This document shows, piece by piece, positions 37,685-45,855 of a stretch of 64,000 bases of DNA (positions within the stretch are counted from its first letter, which is position 1; each line of letters begins with the position of its first letter). A program made the translations under genes and the position numbers. The notes beneath the pieces are model-generated. The model worked only from the letters and a program-made list of their open reading frames with translations, did no database searches and was not told the origin of the DNA. Origin of the DNA: JBGQOJ01 sp052119585 (GTDB lineage: Bacteria; Pseudomonadota; Alphaproteobacteria; Rhodobacterales; Rhodobacteraceae); assembly GCF_052119585.1 (NCBI RefSeq), contig NZ_JBGQOJ010000001.1, forward strand, positions 744,001 to 808,000, written 5' to 3'.

Positions 37685-38401
37685 TTAGTCATCCTTCGCA
37701 ACGCGCGCGAGGGTCAGAATGCATACCTCACTCGCGTGTGATGCCAGACAGGCCTCTGCCGCAGCGGCCAGCGTAGCCCCGGATGTCATCACATCGTCGA
37801 TCAGCAACACCGGGCGCCCGGCCATGCGATGCTTGCGTTTCGGGTGCGCCTGAATCGCGCCCGCCATGTTCTGGAACCGGGCATCGCGCCCCATTCCGTC
37901 CTGCGTCTTCGTTCTGCGAGGCCGAACCAGAAGATCGGGACAAAACGAAAGCCCCGCCTGTTTCGCAAGCGCACCGCCAAGAAGCGCGGATTGATTGTAG
38001 CGACGTTTCAGCAATCGCATCCAGTGCAGCGGGATCGGCGCGACAAGCATATTCGGCTGGAAGAGGTCGGCACCTGCCTTGGCCAGCCAGCCCGCAGCGG
38101 GACGAACCAGATCAAGCCTGTCCCCGTGTTTCAGCGCCAGAACAAGATGACGCGCGTTGTCCTTGTACAGCATCGCCGCACGCCCCCGCGACCAAGGGCG
38201 CGCGATCGTCATGCAATCGTCGCACAACACGCCTGCCTCAGCCTCTGACCCGTGCAGGGGAACACCGCATTTATCGCAGGCCAGACCGGAAATGAACGGC
38301 GTGTCCCGCCAACAGGTGCCGCAAAGGCCAAAATCACTGGCGACAAGCGCATCGCAGGTCAGGCACCGGGACGGATAAATCAGCTGTAGTGCGCTTTGCA
38401 T
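37685..38401 (-). CDS. comF: ComF-family phosphoribosyltransferase-like protein
   Basis: About 238 residues. An N-terminal double zinc ribbon (CLTCDAL, LCGTCW, CDKCGVPL, LCDDC) precedes a phosphoribosyltransferase fold with the PRPP loop VLLIDDVMTSGAT near the C-terminus. In competent bacteria ComF is needed for DNA uptake; its role in other species is unclear. ATG 38401 is chosen; an in-frame TTG at 38410 is the alternative. It is followed by grxC after 35 bases and is divergent from the methyltransferase-like gene with only 46 bases between starts, so their promoters must overlap. Confidence 0.92.
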   Translation of the reverse strand: MQSALQLIYPSRCLTCDALVASDFGLCGTCWRDTPFISGLACDKCGVPLHGSEAEAGVLCDDCMTIARPWSRGRAAMLYKDNARHLVLALKHGDRLDLVRPAAGWLAKAGADLFQPNMLVAPIPLHWMRLLKRRYNQSALLGGALAKQAGLSFCPDLLVRPRRTKTQDGMGRDARFQNMAGAIQAHPKRKHRMAGRPVLLIDDVMTSGATLAAAAEACLASHASEVCILTLARVAKDD

Positions 38402-38447
38402 TTTCGACAAACACTCCTAAGTAGCGGCATCAGCCAAGGGAACACTC

Positions 38448-39281
38448 ATGCACAATCAGCCGAACCTGACAGACCGCGCCACCCTGACGCGCTTTCGGGA
38501 GCGCGCGCGCAGAATGGGCAATGCGGCGATGTTTCTTCAGGAAGATGCCGCCGACGAGATCAAGGAAAGACTGAACGAGGTTAACAGGGCGTTTACAGCA
38601 CCTGCAATTGTGACTCCGTTCCCCGAAATCTGGCTAAAAAGATTTCCCGATGCCACCGTCACACCCGACGAGGACACCCTGAATCTGGAAGCATGCGCCT
38701 TCGATCTGGTGATTCACGCCATGTCACTGCATTGGGCGAATGATCCGGTCGGGCAACTGGTGCAATGCAGGCGGGCGCTGCGCCCGGACGGGATGTTCAT
38801 AGGCGCGTTGTTCGGTGGCCAGACCCTTGCCGAACTGCGGGTAGCCTTGGCCGAGGCAGAGGTTGCCCTGACCGGCGGGTTGTCGCCCCGCGTCGTGCCC
38901 ATGGGAGAGATCAGGGACTTGGGCGGTTTGCTGCAACGCGCGGGCTTTGCCCTTCCCGTGGCGGACAGCGCCCTTAAAACGGTCAGTTATCGCGACTTGC
39001 CCCACCTCATGTCCGACCTGCGGGCAATGGCAGAAGGGAACGCGCTTGCATCGCGGCGCAAAACAATCCCGTGCCGCGCCCTGTTCAAAACAGCGGCTGA
39101 AATCTACACAAACAGTTTTGGCACCGACGACCAAAGGATAAACGCAAGTTTCGAGGTGATATTCCTGACCGGATGGGCCCCTGCGGAAAATCAACAAAAG
39201 CCCTTACGCCCAGGTTCTGCCACGGCGCGCCTTGCCGATATTTTGGGTGCGACCGAGCACCCCATCGACAATAAATCATAA
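38448..39281 (+). CDS. BioC/NDUFAF5-like methyltransferase-fold protein with degenerate SAM motif
   Basis: 277 residues. The DLVIHAMSLHWANDPVGQLVQCRRALRPDG stretch and the C-terminal FEVIFLTGWAP are typical of the BioC/NDUFAF5 branch. Motif I, which should read like LDLGCGTG after the N-terminal helix, is absent: the region around residues 48-66 reads FTAPAIVTPFPEIW. The protein may not bind S-adenosylmethionine in the normal way. From memory Rhodobacterales relatives look the same, so this is a lineage trait, not a local mutation. AAGGGA precedes the ATG. hemH follows after 84 bases. Confidence 0.8.
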   Translation: MHNQPNLTDRATLTRFRERARRMGNAAMFLQEDAADEIKERLNEVNRAFTAPAIVTPFPEIWLKRFPDATVTPDEDTLNLEACAFDLVIHAMSLHWANDPVGQLVQCRRALRPDGMFIGALFGGQTLAELRVALAEAEVALTGGLSPRVVPMGEIRDLGGLLQRAGFALPVADSALKTVSYRDLPHLMSDLRAMAEGNALASRRKTIPCRALFKTAAEIYTNSFGTDDQRINASFEVIFLTGWAPAENQQKPLRPGSATARLADILGATEHPIDNKS

Positions 39282-39292
39282 TTTCTGAACAA

Positions 39293-39320
39293 TTGACTGC
39301 GGTCGCAAATAATCTATGTC
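39293..39320 (+). promoter_or_regulatory. Candidate promoter of hemH
   Basis: TTGACT (39293-39298), a 16-base spacer and TATGTC (39315-39320). Transcription would start about 40 bases before the hemH ATG. Only the -35 box is strong. Confidence 0.4.
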
Positions 39321-39365
39321 GCGCTACTTGACACGCAGATCTGTAAAACGACGGGAAAGACGAAC

Positions 39366-40454
39366 ATGCTGGACACCAAAACATCCGGGCCCGATTTTGG
39401 CGATGCGCCCGGCCAAGGTCGACTGCTGCATGCCCCTGCGGATCATCCCCGCGTTCCGCCAGCCAAAGTCGGGGTTTTGCTTTCGAATCTGGGAACGCCG
39501 GACAACTATGACTACTGGTCGATGCGCCGGTATCTGAACGAGTTTCTGTCAGATCGCCGCGTCATCGACTACAGCCCGTGGCTTTGGCAGCCATTGCTGC
39601 AACTGATAATTTTGACGAAACGCCCGTTTACGTCCGGCAAGAATTACAAAAGCATTTGGAATCACGAGGCGAACGAAAGCCCCCTGATGACCATCACCAA
39701 AGCACAGACAGCCAAAATCAAGGCAGAGATGCAAAAACGCTATGGCGACGATGTCATCGTGGATTTTTGTATGCGCTACGGAAATCCGTCGACAAAATCC
39801 AAGGTCCGCTCATTGATTGATCAGGGCTGCCAGAAGATCCTGTTCTTTCCGCTTTATCCTCAATACGCGGGCGCAACATCAGCCACCGCCAATGATGAAC
39901 TTTTCCGTGTGCTGATGGCCGAGAAATGGCAGCCCCCGGTTCGCACGGTTCCGGCCTATTTCGATCAACCCGAATACATCGAGGCTCTGGCCCAGTCGGT
40001 AGAGCGGGCCTATGCAAAACTGGAAAAGAAGCCGGATATCCTTGTCTGCTCCTACCACGGGGTTCCGCGCCGATATCTGATGGAGGGCGACCCCTATCAT
40101 TGCCAGTGCCAAAAAACGACGCGTCTTTTGAAGGAACGGCTGGGCTGGGATGACACCCGCATCAAAACCACATTCCAATCGAAATTCGGACCAGAGGAAT
40201 GGTTGCAGCCTTATACCGTCGAAGAAGTCGCAAGACTGGCAAAAGACGGAAAGAAAAACATTGCCGTGATTGCCCCCGCGTTTTCGGCAGATTGCATTGA
40301 AACGTTGGAGGAAATTAACGAGGAAATCCACGAAAGCTTTTCGCACGCCGGCGGCGAGGATTTCACATATATCCCGTGCCTGAACGACGACGATGCGCAT
40401 ATCGCCGCGCTGTCAAAGGTCATTCAAGACAATCTGGCAGGCTGGTTGCCATAG
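39366..40454 (+). CDS. hemH: Ferrochelatase
   Basis: 362 residues. It inserts ferrous iron into protoporphyrin IX, the last step of heme synthesis. VLLSNLGTPDNYDYWSMRRYLNEFLSD, the catalytic-region CSYHGVPRRY, TTFQSKFGPEEWLQPYT and APAFSADCIETLEEI are all strongly conserved. The first ~30 residues form a variable N-terminal extension. ATG 39366 is preceded by GGGAAAG. A strong terminator follows. It is membrane-associated in most bacteria. Confidence 0.97.
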   Translation: MLDTKTSGPDFGDAPGQGRLLHAPADHPRVPPAKVGVLLSNLGTPDNYDYWSMRRYLNEFLSDRRVIDYSPWLWQPLLQLIILTKRPFTSGKNYKSIWNHEANESPLMTITKAQTAKIKAEMQKRYGDDVIVDFCMRYGNPSTKSKVRSLIDQGCQKILFFPLYPQYAGATSATANDELFRVLMAEKWQPPVRTVPAYFDQPEYIEALAQSVERAYAKLEKKPDILVCSYHGVPRRYLMEGDPYHCQCQKTTRLLKERLGWDDTRIKTTFQSKFGPEEWLQPYTVEEVARLAKDGKKNIAVIAPAFSADCIETLEEINEEIHESFSHAGGEDFTYIPCLNDDDAHIAALSKVIQDNLAGWLP

Positions 40455-40486
40455 TAATTCTGCCCCGACGACCACAATCAGGACAT

Positions 40487-40520
40487 AAAAAAAGACGGTG
40501 GATCGCTCCACCGTCTTTTC
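40487..40520. terminator. Bidirectional terminator between hemH and the 61-residue gene
   Basis: AAAAGACGGTGGA (40490-40502) and TCCACCGTCTTTT (40507-40519) form a perfect 13-base stem with a 4-base loop. T runs follow on both strands, so it ends hemH on the plus strand and the small gene on the minus strand. Confidence 0.93.
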
Positions 40521-40540
40521 TTTAGTAGATCGCGCTGTGC

Positions 40541-40726
40541 TTAGTTAGAAGCAGCAACAGCAGCGATTGCCAGAACCAGCATCAGTGGAACGAGCAGGCC
40601 ACCAGCAGAAGACGAAGAAGTTTCTTCGACAACTACAACTGGCTCCATCACTGGCTCAGCCATGTTACCAGCAAAAGCGTTTGTTGCGGCTGCCGAAAGA
40701 ACGGCTGCGAGTGCAAGTTTCTTCAT
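40541..40726 (-). CDS. Small exported/membrane protein, 61 residues
   Basis: MKKLALAAVLSAAATNAFA is a clear signal peptide, followed by a short acidic, Val-rich and Ser-rich segment (about 20-42) and one hydrophobic helix (about 43-58). The mature protein would be about 42 residues with a C-terminal membrane helix. GGAGG lies eight bases before the ATG, a good promoter lies upstream, and a perfect terminator lies downstream, so expression as a single gene is well supported. I recall similar tiny proteins beside hemH in related bacteria; no function is known to me. Confidence 0.75.
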   Translation of the reverse strand: MKKLALAAVLSAAATNAFAGNMAEPVMEPVVVVEETSSSSAGGLLVPLMLVLAIAAVAASN

Positions 40727-40760
40727 ATTAAAACCTCCAGATATTGCTAAGCGTCGTTTA

Positions 40761-40789
40761 ATTATGTGAGGACTACGCAAAGCGCCCAA
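40761..40789 (-). promoter_or_regulatory. Promoter of the 61-residue gene
   Basis: On the minus strand TTGGGC (40784-40789), a 17-base spacer and CATAAT (40761-40766), five of six matching the -10 consensus. The leader would be about 28 bases. Three GCAAAT hexamers at 40818, 40828 and 40834 lie just upstream and may bind a regulator. Confidence 0.5.
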
Positions 40790-40879
40790 GACTGTACCTC
40801 GTATTAATGTCTAACCAGCAAATTTAAGCAAATGCAAATGCAACTTGAGGTTCCGGCGCACCGCTCGGGCCGAATGTCG

Positions 40880-41491
40880 TCAAATTAGCAACACTTGAGT
40901 GCCCACTTTGGTAAGCGCGAAAAGCTCGGCAATGTGCTCGTTATACAGACCGATACACCCGTTCGATGACCTGCGGCCGATCTTGCGCGTGTCATGCGTT
41001 CCGTGAATGCGGTAATATGTCCAGGACAGGTACAAGGCATGGGTGCCAAGCGGGTTATCTGGACCTGCGGGAACAAAATCGGGCCACTCAGGGTTTCTTT
41101 TCTTCATCGACGGTGTGGGGCGCCACTCCGGCCCTTCGATTTTGCGGACAACCGACGTGCGACCGCGCCGCGTCATTTCCTCTGACAGGGGAACACTTGT
41201 CGGGAAAAGCTTGTAAACGGATTGGTCTTCCGACCAGTAATGCAACGCTCGGGACGTTGTATCGACAAGAACTGCGCCCTTGGACAACGTATCGAAATAC
41301 GGCCGCCATTCCAACGAGCGGAAGCTGGAAATGTTGCGCCGGATAACGGTCGAAATATCCCCCTCGATTTCCGCATCCGTGACAGCGTAAGCGGGAACAG
41401 CAGAGCCGCCAAGCGCTGCAGCGCCAATCGCGGTTGCCGTCGTTCCAAGAAAGGCCCGACGATTCAAGTGCTTCGATGAACCACCACTCAT
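40880..41491 (-). CDS. Tat-exported L,D-transpeptidase (YkuD/ErfK family)
   Basis: About 203 residues. NRRAFLG at 10-16 followed by a small hydrophobic stretch and AYA is a twin-arginine signal. The YkuD catalytic region HGTHDTRKIGRRSSNGCIGL (H163 to C179 region) is intact, so it can form 3-3 peptidoglycan cross-links or attach proteins to peptidoglycan. ATG 41491 has GGAG eight bases upstream and puts the Arg pair in the right place; an ATG at 41518 is possible. It is divergent from the CAP lipoprotein gene across 169 bases. Confidence 0.9.
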   Translation of the reverse strand: MSGGSSKHLNRRAFLGTTATAIGAAALGGSAVPAYAVTDAEIEGDISTVIRRNISSFRSLEWRPYFDTLSKGAVLVDTTSRALHYWSEDQSVYKLFPTSVPLSEEMTRRGRTSVVRKIEGPEWRPTPSMKKRNPEWPDFVPAGPDNPLGTHALYLSWTYYRIHGTHDTRKIGRRSSNGCIGLYNEHIAELFALTKVGTQVLLI

Positions 41492-41660
41492 GTATGAACT
41501 CCAATTCAAACGACGCATAAATCTACCGCATATTATGTCTTCAATGTCTCACTCGCAATTCAAACCAGCATAGGTCCGCCGGTTGGTCTATATGTGGGTT
41601 TGAACACTTCGTCACAACGATATAGAGGTGGATCTGTTTTTGAAACATGGGTGATTGCAA

Positions 41661-42170
41661 ATGGCGCGTCTGTCTATTCTTCTCTTTGCACTGATTTTTG
41701 CCTTATCTGCCTGCGAATCAAGCGCGCCACGGCTTGGATCGGATGGCAAACCGTTGCCTCAGGTCTACAAAATTGCGGCGCGGGATGCCGACAAGATCCA
41801 ATTCAGGATGCTTGATTCGGTCAATGCGTTGCGACAGGCCGCCGGTGTATCGCAGGTCACACTGAACGCGCAGTTGAACGCGGCGGCTGCGACCCACTCT
41901 CGGGATATGTCGGTCCAGAACCGCCCGTGGCATTTCGGGTCCGACGGGTCTTCGCCATTGGATCGCGTGCGTCGGGCCGGCTATTCCGGCAGCAACATCG
42001 GCGAAAACATATCTGAGACCTATGAGACAGAGCTAGAGACGCTGGCCGCCTGGATGGAACTGAAAGACACGCGCGACGTGATCCTTGCGCCTGCCGCGCG
42101 TGATCTCGGGGTTGCCTGGTATCAAGAGTCCAACGGAAAAATCTGGTGGACGGTCATTCTGGGCGGGTGA
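41661..42170 (+). CDS. CAP/SCP-domain lipoprotein
   Basis: 169 residues. LSAC near residue 18 is a lipobox, so the mature protein is lipid-anchored in the envelope. The CAP domain follows: LDSVNALRQAAGVSQVTLNAQLNAAAATHSRDM, NIGENI and DVILAPAARDLGVAW, ending in a WWTVILGG strand. The CAP cavity residues (H in ATHSRDM, E in GENI, and a later acidic residue) are mostly present. Function of bacterial CAP proteins is poorly known. It is convergent with the second transpeptidase-fold gene, 15 bases apart. A TTG 6 bases upstream is the other possible start. Confidence 0.85.
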   Translation: MARLSILLFALIFALSACESSAPRLGSDGKPLPQVYKIAARDADKIQFRMLDSVNALRQAAGVSQVTLNAQLNAAAATHSRDMSVQNRPWHFGSDGSSPLDRVRRAGYSGSNIGENISETYETELETLAAWMELKDTRDVILAPAARDLGVAWYQESNGKIWWTVILGG

Positions 42171-42185
42171 TCCCCGCCCGGCCAT

Positions 42186-42680
42186 TTACGGAAGAAGAAC
42201 AATCGCCGTTCCGTCACGAACCATCGCATAGATGTCTTCCATCTGCTTGTCGGTGACAGCGATACATCCCGCTGTCCAATCGCGCCGCTTCTTGGCACCG
42301 CGCGGCTGGTCGCCATGGATAAAAATGTCACCACCAGGGGTTTTGCCCAGCAATGCAGCCTCGGCGCGATCCACGTCGTTTGGATAGGAAATACCCAGCG
42401 ACAGGTGAAACGCGCTGTCCGGGTTGCGACGGTTGACGTAATAAATGCCCTCTGGCGTTTTCCCGTCTGCCTCGATCTTTTTGTCCCCCACAGGGGCAAA
42501 TCCAAGATTAATTTTGTATGTTTTCAAAACCTTATCGTGATGCATCAAGTGCAGCTTACGATCGGATTTCATCACATACAGACGCGTCACTTCCGGACCG
42601 TCATAGCTTTTGAATTTAGAGGAACACGCCGACAGGGCCAAAAACAGCACCACGACGCAACATGCCTTAACCGCTCTCAT
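42186..42680 (-). CDS. L,D-transpeptidase-fold lipoprotein
   Basis: 164 residues. LSACSS (about 16-21) is a lipobox. The YkuD-type catalytic centre is IHGD (H122) and GCIAVTD (C139). The LGISYPNDVDRA segment and small size resemble the YafK/DpaA branch, which in E. coli cuts the link between Lpp and peptidoglycan instead of making cross-links, so either activity is possible. It is convergent with the CAP gene. Upstream lies a 113-base A/T-rich gap to the RNA methyltransferase gene. Confidence 0.85.
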   Translation of the reverse strand: MRAVKACCVVVLFLALSACSSKFKSYDGPEVTRLYVMKSDRKLHLMHHDKVLKTYKINLGFAPVGDKKIEADGKTPEGIYYVNRRNPDSAFHLSLGISYPNDVDRAEAALLGKTPGGDIFIHGDQPRGAKKRRDWTAGCIAVTDKQMEDIYAMVRDGTAIVLLP

Positions 42681-42793
42681 TTAACTGCCGCCTCTTACGT
42701 TTGTTTTTTATTTTTCTTATCCGAAAATATAGGTTTTTCATAGATGTTTTCGGCGCATGGGTAGCCTGGCCCGATCTTTGATCTTGGGGCAGG

Positions 42794-44023
42794 CTACCGG
42801 TTGGCGCGCTGATCTTTGCTGAACGATGCGACCAGTTCGACATGCGACGACCAGCGGAACTGATCGACAACCTGCACCCAGTTCAACGCATAACCGGCGT
42901 CCAGCAGAATTCTGGCGTCCCGCCCAAAGGTCACAGGATTGCAGGACACAGCCGCAATAACCGGCACCGATGATCGGGCAAGCTGTTCGATCTGCGCCTC
43001 GGCCCCCGCACGCGGCGGGTCGATCACAACGGCATCGAACCGCTTCAACTCGTCTGGGTAAAGTGGGCGGCGGAACAGGTCGCGGGTTTCGGTCATGACC
43101 CGCTTCAACCCGCTCGCCATGCGCCAACCATGATCAAGCGCGGCAACCATCGGCGCCTCGCTCTCGATTGCCAGAACCTCGGCCTTGGCGGCAAGGGGCA
43201 GCGCGAATGTTCCACATCCCGCGAACAGGTCGGCAACCCGACGGGCGTCACCAACGATTTCGACAACCGCCGCCAACAATGCGGCCTCCCCCTGCTCAGT
43301 GGCCTGAAGAAAGGCACCGGGCGGCGGCACAACAGACGCTTTTCCAAACCGCTGCGCCGGCGGCATATGCTGGGCCACCAGTTCCCCGTCCCACTCAAGC
43401 CGCGCAAGCCCGAAACGTTCGGCCATGGCGGCAAGCTCTATCCGCAAGGAGCCGTCCAGCGGTTTTCCGGCAGTTGCCAGAACATCAAGCCCCTCGGCAG
43501 AGCGTGTGACAGAAAAGGAAATCTCTCCCTTGCGAGAGCCACCGGTCACCGTCAGCTGTTCCAGCGCGGGAATGGCCGCCATAAGATCAGGATGCAGCAA
43601 TTTGCACGCCGGGATCGGTACAATCGTGCCCGAAGCACGGCCATGAAAGCCAACAGTCGCGCCTTTTTTGGTGCGTGTTCCGGACAGGCTTGCGCGACGG
43701 CGGGATTGGGGCGGCGAGGTTTGGATCTCTCTGAAAACAGTCTCTATTCCCTGCGCTTTCAGCGCTGTTCGCACGATGTCCTGTTTCCAGACCGCCACAA
43801 ACCCGTCAGAGGTATGCTGCATCAGACACCCGCCGCAGGCCTTGAAATGGGGGCATGGCGCGCGAACGCGGTCCGGTGAGGGCGTTAGGATGCGGGGACT
43901 AAGCATCTGGTCACCCTCGATGTCGCCCTCGACCACTTCGCCGGGCAATGTCATCGGGACAAAAATCGGGCCTTCGGCAATTCCATCACCTAAGTGCCCC
44001 AACCGTTCGATTGTAAGTTTCAT
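42794..44023 (-). CDS. Class I SAM-dependent RNA (uracil-5) methyltransferase, RlmD/TrmA family
   Basis: 409 residues. A short N-terminal TRAM-like region is followed by iron-sulfur cluster ligands C57, C63, C66 and C140 (CPHFKACGGC, PACKLL). The methyltransferase domain has DLFAGCGTFALPLA, DPPRAG and the nucleophile VSCNP. It methylates C5 of a uracil in 23S rRNA or tRNA; which site cannot be told, RlmD/RlmC-like being most likely. The ATG at 44023 overlaps the ABC exporter stop by four bases, so it is translated from the exporter transcript. Confidence 0.9.
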   Translation of the reverse strand: MKLTIERLGHLGDGIAEGPIFVPMTLPGEVVEGDIEGDQMLSPRILTPSPDRVRAPCPHFKACGGCLMQHTSDGFVAVWKQDIVRTALKAQGIETVFREIQTSPPQSRRRASLSGTRTKKGATVGFHGRASGTIVPIPACKLLHPDLMAAIPALEQLTVTGGSRKGEISFSVTRSAEGLDVLATAGKPLDGSLRIELAAMAERFGLARLEWDGELVAQHMPPAQRFGKASVVPPPGAFLQATEQGEAALLAAVVEIVGDARRVADLFAGCGTFALPLAAKAEVLAIESEAPMVAALDHGWRMASGLKRVMTETRDLFRRPLYPDELKRFDAVVIDPPRAGAEAQIEQLARSSVPVIAAVSCNPVTFGRDARILLDAGYALNWVQVVDQFRWSSHVELVASFSKDQRANR

Positions 44024-45855
44024 TCGGCGGCCTCTGCTGTTCCGATAAATCCGCCCGACTGACGGTTCCAGTAGCGTTCATAAAGCCCGCCACGCGCAAG
44101 AAGGTCATCATGCGTGCCCTGCTCTACAACACGACCCTGCTCCATGACAATGATCCGATCCATCGTCGCGATGGTGGACAGACGGTGCGCGATGGCCAAA
44201 ACCGTCTTGCCCTGCATGACGCGCACAAGCGCTGTTTGAATGGCCGCTTCTACCTCGCTGTCCAACGCGCTTGTCGCCTCGTCCAGAACAAGGATCGGCG
44301 CATCTTTCAGGAACGCGCGGGCCAGAGCTATTCTCTGGCGTTGTCCGCCGGACAATTTCACCCCGCGCTCGCCCAGATGGGCGTCATAGCCGGTGCGCCC
44401 TTTATAATCTTCCAGCCCCAGAATGAAATCATGCGCCTCGGCACGCTTCGCCGCCTCGATCACTTCATCCTGGGTCGCGTCCGGCTTGCCATAGATGATG
44501 TTGTCGCGTGCAGAACGATTGAACATCGCCGTCTCTTGCGTGACCATTGCAATCTGCCGTCTCAGGCTTTCCTGCGTGATCTGGCGAACATCTGTTCCAT
44601 CTATCAGAATTCGGCCCTTTTCGGTGTCATAGAGCCGTAAAAGCAGCGCCACCAAGGTGGATTTCCCAGCACCAGAAGCGCCGACAATGCCCAGCTTTTC
44701 ACCCGCCTCGATGCAGATCGAAACGTCTTCCAGACCGCCTGCCTGTCGTCCGTAGGCAAAACTGATCACGTCGAACGTCACCTCGCCGCGGGCGTGGTCC
44801 ATCGTGATCGCATCGGCGCTGTCCGTCAGCGTATGGGCCGGCGTCAGCGTGTGCATTCCGTCCTCGACCTCTCCGACGGACCCCCAGATGCCCATAAGCG
44901 CCATTGAAACCCAGCCGGTCATTTGCGAAATCCGCATCGCAATCGCGCCGGACGCCGCAATGTCACCGGCTGTGGCGGCCCCCTTGCTCCAAAGCAAAAT
45001 CGCCCCGCCAACCAACAAGACCGGCAAAACACCAGCCAGCGTCATCAAGGCAAACCGGAAGCTGGCAGAGACACGGCCGAAATCAAGCGCCCTTTCACGG
45101 AAGCCCGCCATCGCGGACAGCGCCGCGCGATCCTCATAATCCGCATGAGCGAACAATTTGACCGTTTTTATATTGGTGATCGTGTCAACAACCTGCCCTG
45201 TTACCATCGCACGCGCGGATGCACGCGCCGCCGATCTGCCACGGATGCGCGGTAGAAACCAACGGATCAGGGCGAAATAGGCAACCAGCCAAACCACAAG
45301 CGCCAGCGCGACCCACCCGTCTATCGCCATCAGAAACAGGGCGGAACCAACAAGCGACGCCAGCGCAAAGGCCACGACATTGATTGATTCGAACGCAACG
45401 TCGGTGACCGACCGCGCGGTCTGCATCTGCTTTTGCGCGATGCGTCCTGCAAAATCATTGTCGAAAAACGTAACGGCCTGCCCCATTGTCCAACGGTGCA
45501 ACCGCGACAGCACCAAGGGCAGAACATTGGGCATAACCGTGATCGAACTGCTGGCGGACGAAATGCCGAACACCACCGGCCTGACGATCAGATAGAACAG
45601 CGCAAAGCCAAAAAGAAACCGCCAGTTGTCGGAAAAAACCTGCGCGGGCGGGCTTGCCAGAACGCTGTCTATCACCTGACCCAACAAAAGCGCTGACAGC
45701 ACATCAATCGTGCCGGCCAACGCGGAAAAGAACGCCGCAAACCACATGGCTGGCCACGCGCCGGACAGGCACCACCTGAAGAACGCCCCAAGTCGATCGG
45801 GCGGCGGCCCCTCTGCCTTGCGGAAGGGTTCGATCATGTCATCGTACCAACTCAT
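44020..45855 (-). CDS. ABC exporter half-transporter (ABCB/MsbA-like), second of pair
   Basis: 611 residues. About six membrane helices (residues ~30-320) are followed by an ATP-binding domain with GIVGASGAGKST, KLSGGQRQRIALARAF and LVLDEATSALD. The catalytic Glu is present, so the site is competent. The start ATG overlaps the stop of the first exporter gene (ATGA). The two half-transporters are similar to each other and probably work as a heterodimer exporting a lipid, peptide or drug. Substrate unknown. Confidence 0.92.
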   Translation of the reverse strand: MSWYDDMIEPFRKAEGPPPDRLGAFFRWCLSGAWPAMWFAAFFSALAGTIDVLSALLLGQVIDSVLASPPAQVFSDNWRFLFGFALFYLIVRPVVFGISSASSSITVMPNVLPLVLSRLHRWTMGQAVTFFDNDFAGRIAQKQMQTARSVTDVAFESINVVAFALASLVGSALFLMAIDGWVALALVVWLVAYFALIRWFLPRIRGRSAARASARAMVTGQVVDTITNIKTVKLFAHADYEDRAALSAMAGFRERALDFGRVSASFRFALMTLAGVLPVLLVGGAILLWSKGAATAGDIAASGAIAMRISQMTGWVSMALMGIWGSVGEVEDGMHTLTPAHTLTDSADAITMDHARGEVTFDVISFAYGRQAGGLEDVSICIEAGEKLGIVGASGAGKSTLVALLLRLYDTEKGRILIDGTDVRQITQESLRRQIAMVTQETAMFNRSARDNIIYGKPDATQDEVIEAAKRAEAHDFILGLEDYKGRTGYDAHLGERGVKLSGGQRQRIALARAFLKDAPILVLDEATSALDSEVEAAIQTALVRVMQGKTVLAIAHRLSTIATMDRIIVMEQGRVVEQGTHDDLLARGGLYERYWNRQSGGFIGTAEAAE

